Assembly: GCA_021772895.1 (NCBI GenBank)
Contig: JAJFLC010000004.1
Coordinates: forward strand, 41,669 to 105,668
DNA: 64,000 bases
Direction: 5' to 3'
Source: Mariprofundaceae bacterium
GTDB taxonomy: Bacteria > Pseudomonadota > Zetaproteobacteria > Mariprofundales > Mariprofundaceae
Shown piece after piece: positions 46,480-56,145 of this stretch. Within the stretch, counting starts at the first letter, position 1, and every line of letters starts with the position of its first letter. The notes under the pieces were generated by a model. That model was not told where the DNA came from. It did not search any database and was given only the letters and a program-made list of their open reading frames with translations. A program made the translations under genes and the position numbers.

Positions 46480-47240
46480 GATTGATCCGGTTGCTCAGAG
46501 TCCTTTTTCTCCATGTCCGATGCAACGGAACCACTGTGCAATATCACGCGAATATGCTGAATGCTCTCTGCAATAGCGCGGATCGGATCGATCAAGGCAT
46601 TTTGATGTTTTGATACCAAACGGCACGTTCCCTGAGCAACCGCCGGATCTACATACAACTGCCAGACAGGGCTCTCTTCCTGCTGCAACCGTTCAAAAGC
46701 CTGCATATCGTCCGGGTGTACCGCTAATTTCAATTTCGCAGCTTCCGGAAGCTGTTCAGCAGCACGTTTTGCAGCTTTAAAAAGAGCATCTTTCTGCTGC
46801 TCCAAAATTTCACCCATCAATTGCTCAACCACCAATTGTGCGATATCTACCACCGCATCAACACAGGTCTGACGCATGTGAGACGATTCGGATTCTGCCT
46901 GTCTTAAGCAACTCTCCATCGTCTCAATGATCTGCTCAGCACGTTTTTCCCCCAGTGCCAAACCGGCCTTCTCACCGGCGCTGTAAGCCTTATCATAAGC
47001 CTCCCGCTCAACAACTTCTGTTCTCCCCTGAGCTTCCTGCAACATTTTTTCAAGCTGGTTCATGCGTTGCGTCTCCGCACCTGTCGCAGATCCACCTGTA
47101 ACGTTTCCACCGATGATTTCAGTGGCCGTAACACTGGCTGGAGCCACAACCCTCTCCCCCAAAACAGGGAAGGGTAAATTCACATCTAAAGAGCTTTCAA
47201 TCTCAATGTTTTCAACCGTAAGTGGTGTAAGGCGAGACAT
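46476..47240 (-). CDS. fliH: Flagellar export regulator FliH
   Basis: A 254-aa soluble protein that binds FliI and tethers it to the C-ring. The middle is a long charged helix with small-residue spacing (AYSAGEKAGLALGEKRAEQI); the C-terminal domain is V-ATPase E-subunit-like (VEQLMGEILEQQKDALFKAA; LKLAVHPDDMQAFERL). ATG at 47240 follows the fliG stop by 4 nt. A longer frame running back into fliG is ignored. Confidence 0.9.
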   Translation of the reverse strand: MSRLTPLTVENIEIESSLDVNLPFPVLGERVVAPASVTATEIIGGNVTGGSATGAETQRMNQLEKMLQEAQGRTEVVEREAYDKAYSAGEKAGLALGEKRAEQIIETMESCLRQAESESSHMRQTCVDAVVDIAQLVVEQLMGEILEQQKDALFKAAKRAAEQLPEAAKLKLAVHPDDMQAFERLQQEESPVWQLYVDPAVAQGTCRLVSKHQNALIDPIRAIAESIQHIRVILHSGSVASDMEKKDSEQPDQS

Positions 47241-47244
47241 ACAA

Positions 47245-48249
47245 TCACACCATATCATCATTCGCTGTGAGGGTGATGGAACCATCATCATCAAGCTTGC
47301 GAATAATTTTGAGAATTCCCTGCTGACTCTCTTCAACATCAGCCAGTTTCAATGGACCCATCACCTGCATATCTTCACGCATAATTTCAGCTGCACGTTT
47401 TGACATATTGCTAAAAAACCTTTCCGCCAGTTCATCCGGCGCGCCTTTGAGTGACTTCACAAGATCATCGGATGAGACGTGTTTAAGCACCGTCTGAATA
47501 TCCCTGTCAGCAAGCTCCAATAAATCTTCGAAAACCAGTAAAAGTTTATCAACCTGAGAAAAAAGCTTTTCGTCTTTTTGCTCAAGACTTTCCATCAATG
47601 GCCTCGACACCTCTTTATCAAGGCTTTTAAGAATCTCTACTACATTAACCATGCCATCAAAACTGATACCCGATGTTCCCGTAGCTTCAGCCAGCTCTTT
47701 TTCCAATGTTTCTTCAATATCGCGTACCAGCTCCTGCGGAACACTTTCAATTTTGGACATGCGCATGACAACCGTCATCTGAACACTTTCATCCAGCAGT
47801 GCAATCACCTGACTTGCCACAGATGTATCGATATTTCCCAATATCAGTGCGATCGTCTGTGGGTGTTCCGCTTCGATATAGGATTTAATCACAGAGGGCG
47901 TGATGCGTGAAAGTTTTTCCCAAACTGTTAACACTCTGGGTTTATCAAGATCCTCAAGAATTTGCTGAGCCCGTTCCTGTTCCACGGCATAATGAAGCAG
48001 ACTGATGACGTTATTTCGATCACTGTGATACATTGGGTCATCGGATTCATGAATTTCGAGGTATTCGCTAAGCACCTTATTCAACGTATCCACCTCGATG
48101 GTGCCAAGCTCTGACATTCGACGGCTTAATTGGGTTAAAGAAACATCATCCAAACCCTGTACAATGGGTGCCGCAACTTCAGGACCAAGCGCAAACAACA
48201 GAATCGCTGTTTTATCATAACCGGATAACTCTTTACGTGCTCGACTCAT
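47245..48249 (-). CDS. fliG: Flagellar motor switch protein FliG
   Basis: A 334-aa rotor protein. The N-terminal domain starts LSGYDKTAILLFALGPE, the middle has EHPQTIALILGNID and the C-terminal torque helix has DIQTVLKHVSSDDLVKSLKG followed by FFSNMSKRAAEIMREDMQ. This last part carries the charged residues that meet MotA. ATG at 48249 overlaps the fliF stop by 4 nt (ATGA); extensions upstream have no site. Confidence 0.96.
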   Translation of the reverse strand: MSRARKELSGYDKTAILLFALGPEVAAPIVQGLDDVSLTQLSRRMSELGTIEVDTLNKVLSEYLEIHESDDPMYHSDRNNVISLLHYAVEQERAQQILEDLDKPRVLTVWEKLSRITPSVIKSYIEAEHPQTIALILGNIDTSVASQVIALLDESVQMTVVMRMSKIESVPQELVRDIEETLEKELAEATGTSGISFDGMVNVVEILKSLDKEVSRPLMESLEQKDEKLFSQVDKLLLVFEDLLELADRDIQTVLKHVSSDDLVKSLKGAPDELAERFFSNMSKRAAEIMREDMQVMGPLKLADVEESQQGILKIIRKLDDDGSITLTANDDMV

Positions 48250-49889
48250 GAACCCATCCATTGATTTACAACTTTATTGGCACGTTCAGGATTGGTAATC
48301 ACCGCACTGCGTGTGCGCTCCACCTGTTCCAAACGGGCATAAGCCTCATCCGACAACGTAGGCAAACTGGCAGCCACCCTTTCATGATCATCTGCTGCCC
48401 CTGCGGACAAACGCTGTGAAAGAGGCCGCAACAGAAACCAGGCCATCAGGAGAAGTGCAAGTCCGGCAACACCATAACGGGCAACTTCCAGATAAAAGGC
48501 TTTATCTTCAACTAGTTCGAGTGCGCCTGTATCAGCAAGGTTGGAAATATCAACCAATGGCATACTACTGATTTCAATGGTATCACCCCGGTCTTCATCA
48601 TAACCAACCGCACCTTCAACCAACGTTCTCAGTGCTTTTAATTCACTCTTATCACGCGGAATAAATGTTTCATTGCCTGCGTCATCTTTTGTCACTGAAC
48701 CACCGACAATCACAGCTACGGATAATTTATTGATGCTTCCAAACGGAATAACTTTGCGTTCAGATGTCAGGCTTATTTCATAGTTTTGAGTACTTTCACT
48801 GCGCGTTGCCTGTTCACCGGCGGCTTCTCCATTCGCAGATGAACCATTCGGTAGTATCGCCGGATTACCCCCCGGTGTATTTGAAGCGATACCAGGCACG
48901 CCCTGTGGCATGGAATCCTTTGCAGTGCGACTCTCTTTAATAACTTTTTCACTACGAATCACCTGCTCATCAGGATTGTAGCGTTGACTGTTTTGCTCAA
49001 CATATTCACGATTAATATCGGTCGTAATACGAACCACTGCCTGCCCACTACCGACAATCTGTTCCATCATGCTTGTTAAACGTCCCTCAAGCCGACGCTC
49101 AAGCGATATCTGATACTCCTGCATGGTTTGGCCTTCACTGGAGGGTTGCTCCTCATCCGTACCGGATAACAGGTTGCCGGAAGAATCCACAAGGGTCACT
49201 GAACCTCTTTCAAGGTTAGGAATACTCGCGGAAACAAGACTTTGAATCGCTGCAATCGTCTGTTTTGGAATCCGCCGATTACCACTCAATTGTAACATCA
49301 CAGATGCTGTTGCCTTTCGATCACGCTCTGCAAAAGCAGACTCTTTTGGCAACACAATATGGACACGTGCTGCTGCGACCTGTGGCAATACCTCAATCGT
49401 ACGCGCCAACTCACCCTGTAACGCACGTTGTAAATTTACTTTCTGGGTAAAATCACTGATGCCAAACTCATTACTCTTATCAAAAATTTCGAAACCTGAA
49501 CCGCTTCCAGGCATCATATTCTCACCAGCCAGTTTCAAACGTATGCTATAAACCTGATCTGCCGGAACCAGTACCGTGCCTGAACCTTCAAGCTTATATG
49601 GAATATGATCCTTCTGAAGCAGCTCAACGATGGATGCAGAATCCTTTTCATTCATGCCTGAATAAATCGCTCTGTAAGGGGTATCAGCAGACCAGAGCAT
49701 CAGCCCGATAAAACCAACCAGCATCAAACTGCTGGCAACAAACAAAAGCAGTCTCCGATTCTGAATCAGCACATTCTGTAGAGAGGCAAAACCACCCGGC
49801 TGTGCATCGGCTGCATCTGCAAGCGGAGAAGCCGCAGGTGCAAGTGGAGATGGATGCGATGGTTGCTGGGGAATAAGTGCGTCAGCCAT
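48246..49889 (-). CDS. fliF: Flagellar MS-ring protein FliF
   Basis: A 547-aa protein with two membrane helices (about residues 48-68 and 458-478) flanking a large periplasmic ring-building part. Family markers are YRAIYSGMNEKDSASIVELL, ARVHIVLPKESAF and QYQISLERRLEGRLTSMMEQ-like segments. The C-terminal tail (about the last 40 residues) binds FliG. A Gly/Asn/Pro-rich loop near residues 325-355 is longer than usual. It is 9 nt after fliE. Confidence 0.96.
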   Translation of the reverse strand: MADALIPQQPSHPSPLAPAASPLADAADAQPGGFASLQNVLIQNRRLLLFVASSLMLVGFIGLMLWSADTPYRAIYSGMNEKDSASIVELLQKDHIPYKLEGSGTVLVPADQVYSIRLKLAGENMMPGSGSGFEIFDKSNEFGISDFTQKVNLQRALQGELARTIEVLPQVAAARVHIVLPKESAFAERDRKATASVMLQLSGNRRIPKQTIAAIQSLVSASIPNLERGSVTLVDSSGNLLSGTDEEQPSSEGQTMQEYQISLERRLEGRLTSMMEQIVGSGQAVVRITTDINREYVEQNSQRYNPDEQVIRSEKVIKESRTAKDSMPQGVPGIASNTPGGNPAILPNGSSANGEAAGEQATRSESTQNYEISLTSERKVIPFGSINKLSVAVIVGGSVTKDDAGNETFIPRDKSELKALRTLVEGAVGYDEDRGDTIEISSMPLVDISNLADTGALELVEDKAFYLEVARYGVAGLALLLMAWFLLRPLSQRLSAGAADDHERVAASLPTLSDEAYARLEQVERTRSAVITNPERANKVVNQWMGS

Positions 49890-49898
49890 GTTGCGCTC

Positions 49899-50183
49899 CT
49901 ATACCTGCATCCGCATCACTTCACGATAGGCATCCACCAGTTTGTTTCGAGCTGAAAGAAGCAACTGGAATGAAAGATCTGCCTTCTGAACAGCAATCAA
50001 TGTTTCCGCCACATTTCCTGTTCCATTGACAGCGAGATTCTCTGCCGCAGCAGCCGCTGATTTTGTATCCTGATTAACCTGCTCGGTATATTTTTGAACC
50101 AACGAAGCAAAATTTCCTGATTTCCCGGTCGCCTGCTGTCCCTGAGTCGATTGAATGGAGGGGCCATATCCCTGAATATTCAT
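49899..50183 (-). CDS. fliE: Flagellar hook-basal body protein FliE
   Basis: A 94-aa protein that joins the MS ring to the rod. The C-terminal helix QKADLSFQLLLSARNKLVD and AYREVMRMQV are the family pattern. ATG at 50183 is chosen because GGAGGAAACAAT precedes it and the product has the family's length. It sits between flgC and fliF. Confidence 0.94.
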   Translation of the reverse strand: MNIQGYGPSIQSTQGQQATGKSGNFASLVQKYTEQVNQDTKSAAAAAENLAVNGTGNVAETLIAVQKADLSFQLLLSARNKLVDAYREVMRMQV

Positions 50184-50217
50184 ATTGTTTCCTCCGTCTC
50201 TATTTTTAACATATCGT

Positions 50218-50664
50218 TTAACGCAGCAACTCAAGCGACTTAATAAACATTCGCTTGGATGCCTCCATTGATGTGACATTGGCTTCGAAACTTCGTGCCG
50301 CAGAATTCATATCAACCATCTCTTCAACCATGTTGACGTTTGGTAATTGCACAATGCCATCCGCATTTGCATCCGGATGAGAAGGATCGTGCACCTCACG
50401 AAAAGGCCGCTGATCCTGAATCACATCAACCACTCTGACCGATTGCCGACCGCCTCCGGCCAAAGAGCTTTTAAACACCTCTGAAAACTTCTGCTCAATC
50501 GGCGTTGCCTGAAAAATCACCTGGCGACGACGATATGCCCCGCCTTCTCTTGTCCGGGTAGATTCAGAGTTGGCAATATTTTCTGCCACAATATCCATTC
50601 GGGAGCGTTGTGCTGACATGCCTGCCGCACTGATATGCATCGAAGAAAAAAGCTCGTTTGCCAT
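50218..50664 (-). CDS. flgC: Flagellar rod protein FlgC
   Basis: A 148-aa proximal rod protein. The N-terminal ISAAGMSAQRSRMDIVAENI-type segment and the C-terminal NMVEEMVDMNSAARSFEANV are the axial-protein signatures. Its ATG overlaps the flgB stop (TAATG), so translation is coupled. Confidence 0.95.
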   Translation of the reverse strand: MANELFSSMHISAAGMSAQRSRMDIVAENIANSESTRTREGGAYRRRQVIFQATPIEQKFSEVFKSSLAGGGRQSVRVVDVIQDQRPFREVHDPSHPDANADGIVQLPNVNMVEEMVDMNSAARSFEANVTSMEASKRMFIKSLELLR

Positions 50665-51053
50665 TAGCGTCCTCCCTCTTTAATTACATTGGCGAGCCCA
50701 CTGATGCGCCCCTTCAGAAGCCGAAGATTCAGATCATGCATCATCTGATTCTCTGCAAGACTGGCCATTTCCTGTTGAATATCGACACTGTTTTTATCCA
50801 TACGCCGAACCGTACTCACACTCTTTTTCAGGTTTCCACTTGAAACAGAATTCATATGGGATGCGTTTGTTACTGCCAATCCACCTTCAACCTGTTTAGC
50901 TGCCAGAAAATCAGCGAAGGTTCGTGTATCCGCCTTAAAATTTGGCGTATCCGCATTCACAATATTTCCCGCATGCACGGTCTGCATTTTTTCGCGTGCA
51001 CCGGCCGCAGCTTCAAGTCTTAAAAAACCCGATCCAAATAAACCATTTCCCAT
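50664..51053 (-). CDS. flgB: Flagellar rod protein FlgB
   Basis: A 129-aa proximal rod protein. The motif AGNIVNADTPNFKADTRTFA is diagnostic, and the C-terminus NQMMHDLNLRLLKGRISGLA completes the axial coiled coil. GGAGAG lies 5 nt before the ATG. It opens the flgBC-fliEFGHIJ run about 100 nt after the FlbD-like activator gene. Confidence 0.94.
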   Translation of the reverse strand: MGNGLFGSGFLRLEAAAGAREKMQTVHAGNIVNADTPNFKADTRTFADFLAAKQVEGGLAVTNASHMNSVSSGNLKKSVSTVRRMDKNSVDIQQEMASLAENQMMHDLNLRLLKGRISGLANVIKEGGR

Positions 51054-51152
51054 TCCGGCTCTCCATCGTCAAAAATATGACGTTAAATTATCGTGCCGGT
51101 TCCCTCTCGGCTTTGCGCATCATGTTGCTTTCACGCAGGTCTCGTTACTTAC

Positions 51153-52493
51153 TCAGGCAGGAGCAAATGACGTGCCAGATCCATAGTCTTTTAATTTATT
51201 GCGCAGTGTTCGAATACTGATCCCCAGAAGGTTCGCTGCTTCCGTGCGATTTCCCTTCACATGTTCAAGCGTTTGCTCAATTAACGCACGCTCCATATCT
51301 CTGATGCTCATGCCTGTCTGGATGTTCGAGCCCTGCTGCTGAGAAGATTGAGGCATCTGCACCAGACCAAGATGCTCGGGAAGAATTTTCCCCTCCATAC
51401 ACATCAAAAAGGCCCTGTGCATACAGTTTTCCAATTCCCGAACATTGCCAGGCCAGGCATGAGAAGAGAGCGCACGCAATGCCTTGCTATCCAGTGCAGG
51501 TGCCGGCTTACCGTACATCTGACTGAATGATTGAAGAAAATGGTTGGTTAATGGCGTAATATCTGCCTCTCTTTCTCTTAAAGGCGGTAATTGAATGGTC
51601 ACCACGTTGAGTCGGTAAAAAAGGTCCTGTCTGAAGGTTCCTTCTGCTACAGCCTCGGTAATATTTCTATTGCTTGTCGCAATGATTCGCACATCGACTT
51701 TCACCGGCTTGCGACCACCCAATCGGTCAACTTCCCCTTCCTGAAGAACTCTTAACAGTTTGGCCTGAAGATGCAGCGGCATTTCGGTAATTTCATCCAG
51801 CAGGAATGTTCCATCATGGGCAATTTCAAATTTGCCCGGGCGCGCCTGAGAAGCACCGGTAAAGGCTCCTTTTTCATAACCAAACAACTCTGCCTCTAAG
51901 ACCCCCTCAGGGATGGCTGCACAGTTAATTGCAACAAATGCATTGTTTTTACGATTTGAACACTGGTGAATATATCTGGAAATGCGCTCTTTACCCGTGC
52001 CTGATTCACCAATGACAAGTACCGATGCCTGACTTGGTGCAATCAACGCCACTTGATCCAGTAGGCGACGCGTCTCAATATCCTGTGTGACAAACACATC
52101 GCTGCCTTCACGATGGTTCTCAGCCTGACGCGTAAGCTCTGCCTGATGCCCGGCTTTACGCACATAGATCTGCATGGCCTCATCCGGGCAAGGTAATATC
52201 CGATAATCCATCACGCCCATGCGCATCAAATCACCAGCACGATCTGCTTCACCACGATCCGTCATCACAATGATATTAGCCTGCGGCTGCTTTTCAAAAA
52301 GTCGCCTGACCAGGCCCGATACAGTCACACTGTCCCAAATGAAAATAATAGCCTCTGCTTCAGGTTCGATCGTGGTCAAAACTTCAGGGTATGATTCCAC
52401 CCTTGTATCTGGCAGCAATCGGCCCAATTGAACACGAACATCCGCTTCATAATGATCAGGAAAGGCAAGCAAGTAGATAGGTGACTGAGTCAT
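51153..52493 (-). CDS. FlbD/FlrC-like sigma-54 activator with degenerate receiver
   Basis: A 446-aa activator of sigma-54 RNA polymerase. The AAA+ domain (about residues 135-375) has the Walker A VLVIGESGTGKERISR and the sigma-54 contact loop ELFGYEKGAFTGA. The C-terminal Fis-type helix-turn-helix GNRTEAANLLGISIRTLRNK closely resembles FlbD/FlrC. The N-terminal receiver-like domain lacks the paired acidic residues at its start and has Cys in LPCPDE where a conserved Lys is expected, so ordinary phosphorylation control is unlikely. Its ATG overlaps the upstream TPR gene by 4 nt, and flgB follows. It likely drives the sigma-54 promoters of this cluster. Confidence 0.88.
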   Translation of the reverse strand: MTQSPIYLLAFPDHYEADVRVQLGRLLPDTRVESYPEVLTTIEPEAEAIIFIWDSVTVSGLVRRLFEKQPQANIIVMTDRGEADRAGDLMRMGVMDYRILPCPDEAMQIYVRKAGHQAELTRQAENHREGSDVFVTQDIETRRLLDQVALIAPSQASVLVIGESGTGKERISRYIHQCSNRKNNAFVAINCAAIPEGVLEAELFGYEKGAFTGASQARPGKFEIAHDGTFLLDEITEMPLHLQAKLLRVLQEGEVDRLGGRKPVKVDVRIIATSNRNITEAVAEGTFRQDLFYRLNVVTIQLPPLREREADITPLTNHFLQSFSQMYGKPAPALDSKALRALSSHAWPGNVRELENCMHRAFLMCMEGKILPEHLGLVQMPQSSQQQGSNIQTGMSIRDMERALIEQTLEHVKGNRTEAANLLGISIRTLRNKLKDYGSGTSFAPA

Positions 52494-54475
52494 GGGTAGC
52501 CCTCCAACAGCTCATCTGCCTGCCGTTCGGCCAAAGCCAGTGCTGCAAGCGAGGCATAAATACCGGCTTCTTTATTCAATTTTAAACGTTCGAGCCGTTC
52601 CGTGGCCTGCCGAAGTTTTCCGGTATTAAGCTGGCACATACTGAATTTGTATTCCCATGCAGCCGTTCGTTTGTCTTCAGGAATCAATGTATAAAGTGCT
52701 TCAGCTTTACTATAATCCTTGGCTTTAAACATATTATTTGCTTGCTCCAGCACCGCCATATTTTTATCTGCACCGGCAGTTTCACTATATTGACGCCATG
52801 CATATGCCGCCACATGCCAACGGGAAAGTTTCTCGGCGATGTGAGCCTGTGCCTTCCAAAAATCACCGCGCTCTTCAAGTGCAATATCCACAGCCGCAAC
52901 CGAAATAAGGGTTTGTGATGCAGCAGATGCATTGCCATTTTTCAATTGCATGCGGGCAACAAGAAGAAGCATTTCAGGTCGATACAATGTAAATTCATTT
53001 TCACTCAACCACGCCATCACACGCTTCACGCCATCTTTGTCACCCCGGTCCAGCCATAAACGAGCCTGTTCCAGCATCACTTTATGACCCCACACGCTAT
53101 CGGCTGATTGTTGATACAATTGCTTTAAAAGAGCTTCCGACTGCTCATATTCCATAAGCATGCGCAGTGCATGCGCAACACCAAATCGAAGTTGTGCAGC
53201 ACTCCAGTTTTTTGGCCGCAATTGGGGAAATCTTTCCCAGCTTACCACGACCTGCATCCATTTTTCTTCGCGAATTAATTGATCAATATGGTCCACAAAA
53301 GCCTTCATTCCCTCATCCAATGCCTGATCTACAAACTTTGGATAAGGCGAACTGATCACACGAGCATAATCTTCCAACGCAGCTGTTGTTGCCTGCTTTG
53401 GAGCCTGATCCGGATCTTCTTTTGAAACCTTCATCCATAAACGGGCCTGATAAAGCAGAGACTCATCTTCCACTTCAGATAACTGATTTTGATTTGCGAT
53501 GCGTTTTAAGGCGATAATCACTGGTTTTAGTGTGTTGTAATCCTGATGATCTCTATATTGCAGCATCATCTTTCGCATGAATGCTTTTTTTCCCACCACT
53601 GTTTCTGCTTCTCCAACAGAAATGATTTCGTACTCTTTTTGGATAGCTCCAAGATTCACGCCTTCCTGTTCACGCTGCATATCAGCACGAAGTAAACGAA
53701 TATGCGGCACATAAAACCCTTTAACGTACTGTTTTAAGAATTTATCGGCATAGTCAATCGCAAGCTTACTTTTTCCATGTCTGGCCAGCATTTGAATGTA
53801 TATGGCAAAAAGTCTCTCTTCAGCCTCAATGATTTCCGGGTGGCGTCGATATTCGGTATCTAATCCGGTATATGCTTGTTCAAAGCGAGACTCTTCAAAA
53901 TCCACAATGGCGATCCAAACATTTCCCAATGCCTGTTCCCGACTCTCTTCTTCAACACGAATGCCATGCTGCAACAGAGCATTACGTGCGAGGTTGTATT
54001 TTTTATGTTTGATATGAAGTCGTGCAATAAGTAACCAGGCCTTTGTTGCTTCTTTGGAATCATGAAAACGATCTTTTACAATTCCGGCAGCAATCAGCGA
54101 AAGTTCATCATCACCTTTGCGCCAATAGAGCCATGCAACTTCCCATAATAGTTCGGGTCTATCTATCACATCAGGAAACTCTTTGATCAAGGTTTCAATT
54201 GCAGCAACCGCTTTCGAAACATCCTGATAATGACTTGCAGTGGCACGGAATATCTCGGCTTCCATGATAAGCTTAAGAAGCGCAAGTCGACTCTCTTCAG
54301 TTAATTTGGGTGAAGCCAATAGCTCCCCTGCCCTTCGAACAGCCTGTTCCGGATTACCCTGATTAAGAAATATTTTTACACTCTGGATACGATGATCGGG
54401 TTCAGCAGAAGCCAAACCAACAAAAAATCCAAATATGAGAGGGAAAACAAAAATGAAACGAATCATATCTCGCAT
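52490..54475 (-). CDS. Secreted TPR-rich protein coupled to the FlbD-like activator
   Basis: A 661-aa protein with a signal peptide (about residues 5-24, ending LASAEPDH) followed almost entirely by helical TPR-like repeats. No enzyme motif is visible. It is coupled by a 4-nt overlap to the FlbD-like activator and follows the FleQ-like gene, so it probably serves flagellar assembly or its checkpoint in the periplasm. I do not recognise a named family. A start at the second ATG (54466) is also possible. Confidence 0.75.
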   Translation of the reverse strand: MRDMIRFIFVFPLIFGFFVGLASAEPDHRIQSVKIFLNQGNPEQAVRRAGELLASPKLTEESRLALLKLIMEAEIFRATASHYQDVSKAVAAIETLIKEFPDVIDRPELLWEVAWLYWRKGDDELSLIAAGIVKDRFHDSKEATKAWLLIARLHIKHKKYNLARNALLQHGIRVEEESREQALGNVWIAIVDFEESRFEQAYTGLDTEYRRHPEIIEAEERLFAIYIQMLARHGKSKLAIDYADKFLKQYVKGFYVPHIRLLRADMQREQEGVNLGAIQKEYEIISVGEAETVVGKKAFMRKMMLQYRDHQDYNTLKPVIIALKRIANQNQLSEVEDESLLYQARLWMKVSKEDPDQAPKQATTAALEDYARVISSPYPKFVDQALDEGMKAFVDHIDQLIREEKWMQVVVSWERFPQLRPKNWSAAQLRFGVAHALRMLMEYEQSEALLKQLYQQSADSVWGHKVMLEQARLWLDRGDKDGVKRVMAWLSENEFTLYRPEMLLLVARMQLKNGNASAASQTLISVAAVDIALEERGDFWKAQAHIAEKLSRWHVAAYAWRQYSETAGADKNMAVLEQANNMFKAKDYSKAEALYTLIPEDKRTAAWEYKFSMCQLNTGKLRQATERLERLKLNKEAGIYASLAALALAERQADELLEGYP

Positions 54476-54504
54476 AATGCAAGAGTGATGCCGAATGTTT
54501 ATGG

Positions 54505-54538
54505 TTTAAAAATTCACCTTTTAATTGCCTTGGTGAAT
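54505..54538 (-). terminator. Possible terminator after the FleQ-like gene
   Basis: On the minus strand a perfect 7-bp inverted repeat (ATTCACC/GGTGAAT) with a 13-nt loop is followed by TTTT. It lies between the FleQ-like gene and the TPR gene. The long loop and modest stem suggest partial termination. Confidence 0.42.
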
Positions 54539-54545
54539 CAAAAAA

Positions 54546-55943
54546 TCAAAGCTCTACCGGTGCTTTAAGGCCTTTCTTTTTAATTTTCTCAACGAGTGTT
54601 GTTCGGTTCATCGACAAAAATTTGGCGGCGCGATTTTTGTTCCAATCAAAGCGCTCGAGTGCAGACAAAATCAGGTGGCTTTCAAATTCATCCACGATAC
54701 CTTTGAAGTCCACTTCGTCGTGATCCTCCAGTTCAATCATGAACCCTCGTTGCGCCCGCTCACCACTATCAAGCATTCGGGAAGGTAAATCTTCAATATC
54801 AATGATACCGCTACGTTTTAAAGTGGTAACACGCTCCATTAAATTTTGCAGCTCCCGCACATTTCCCGGCCACCCGTAACGTATGACTGCATGTTCGGCT
54901 ACATCGCTTATCCCTGAGATCGATGATTTCTTTTCATGGTTAAACTTATTAAGAAAATGGTTGACCAATTGCAAAATATCTTCACCGCGTTCACGTAAGG
55001 GAGGCAATCGCATCGGGATCACATTCAATCGATAATAGAGATCCTGTCGGAAGTTTCCTTTTTCAATCTCTTCTTCCAAATCACGATGTGTTGCAGCAAT
55101 AACACGCACATCAACAGAAATACTCTGATGTGAACCAACCGGTTCAAAACACCGCTCCTGTAGAACACGCAATAGTTTAACCTGTAATTTGGCACTCATA
55201 TCCCCGATTTCATCAAGAAATATGGTTCCTCGATTGGCAACTTCAAAGCGGCCCGGTCGTGATTTCACGGCACCTGTAAACGCACCTTTCACATGCCCAA
55301 AAAGCTCAGACTCCAAAAGTTCTTCAGGGATTGCCCCACAGTTAATAGAAACAAACGGCTTATTTGCCCGCGAACCCGATTTATGCAACAGATTGGCGAG
55401 CACTTCTTTACCCGTTCCTGACTCCCCGCTAATCAACACCGTACTATCTGAATCACCGAGTAAATGAGCCATTTCACGAATCTTCTGCATGCCACGACTT
55501 TGGCCAATAAGCATTTTTTCATTGTCTGAAGTGGCCAGCTGTTTTTTCAACGCATGATGATCCTGTTGCAATTGCCGTTTTTTAAGCAACGCTTCAACTC
55601 GCACAAGCAACTCATCATGGTCAAATGGTTTTTTAAGGAAATCATCCGCGCCCAAACGAATCGCTTCCACGGCAGTATCAACTTCTGCATACCCTGTAAT
55701 CAGAATAATGCCCATATTGGGATCGATTTCTTTAAACTCGTGCAGTAAATCAACACCACTTCCATCAGGCAGTCGAATATCAAGGACTGCGATATCAAAC
55801 TTTCCATGACTCACAGCTTCACGCGCACGCATCGCATTTGTCGCCGTAGTCACATGATGATTGGCCTGCTCAAGCGATTCCTGAATCGTAAGACGAAGGT
55901 CCTCTTCGTCATCTACCAGTAACAAATATGCGGTTTTACTCAC
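54546..55943 (-). CDS. FleQ/FlrA-like NtrC-family sigma-54 activator with intact receiver
   Basis: A 465-aa response regulator. The receiver has Asp11, Asp12 and phosphorylatable Asp55 in AVLDIRLPDGSG and Lys in FLKKPFD. The AAA+ domain has LISGESGTGKEVLANLLH and LFGHVKGAFTGAV. The C-terminal helix-turn-helix WNKNRAAKFLSMNRTTLVEK is like that of FleQ/FlrA, though those usually lack a working receiver. GTG at 55943 is chosen for AAGGGAG 7 nt upstream. It heads the flagellar region, so it is probably the master activator. A general AtoC/ZraR-type regulator cannot be excluded. Confidence 0.85.
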   Translation of the reverse strand: MSKTAYLLLVDDEEDLRLTIQESLEQANHHVTTATNAMRAREAVSHGKFDIAVLDIRLPDGSGVDLLHEFKEIDPNMGIILITGYAEVDTAVEAIRLGADDFLKKPFDHDELLVRVEALLKKRQLQQDHHALKKQLATSDNEKMLIGQSRGMQKIREMAHLLGDSDSTVLISGESGTGKEVLANLLHKSGSRANKPFVSINCGAIPEELLESELFGHVKGAFTGAVKSRPGRFEVANRGTIFLDEIGDMSAKLQVKLLRVLQERCFEPVGSHQSISVDVRVIAATHRDLEEEIEKGNFRQDLYYRLNVIPMRLPPLRERGEDILQLVNHFLNKFNHEKKSSISGISDVAEHAVIRYGWPGNVRELQNLMERVTTLKRSGIIDIEDLPSRMLDSGERAQRGFMIELEDHDEVDFKGIVDEFESHLILSALERFDWNKNRAAKFLSMNRTTLVEKIKKKGLKAPVEL

Positions 55944-56145
55944 TTGCGTACTCCCTTGATACCCGTTTCATCCGGGAATATAGCACAGCCTCTTCAGCAA
56001 AGTCAAAATTATGACATCAAATAATATCCTGCAACTATCTGTTTTTTAAAGAGAGCAATAAAACCATGTCAAAATCAAGTCATTAACATACCATCTATTT
56101 CAGTGTGATTTAAAAAAAACACCATTTTTTGTTATGCGTGAAGCG
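55944..56145. other. Intergenic region, no gene seen
   Basis: An AT-rich stretch between divergent genes, followed by repeat D and then about 195 further bases before the YihY gene. It should hold promoters for both, but I see no clear -35/-10 pair or sigma-54 motif. Confidence 0.5.

Noticed and set aside
51071..51098. Sigma-54-like site before flgB (CGGCACG on the minus strand)
   Set aside because: The -24 half is good, but the -12 position reads TTTAA and lacks the essential GC, so it was not listed as a promoter.
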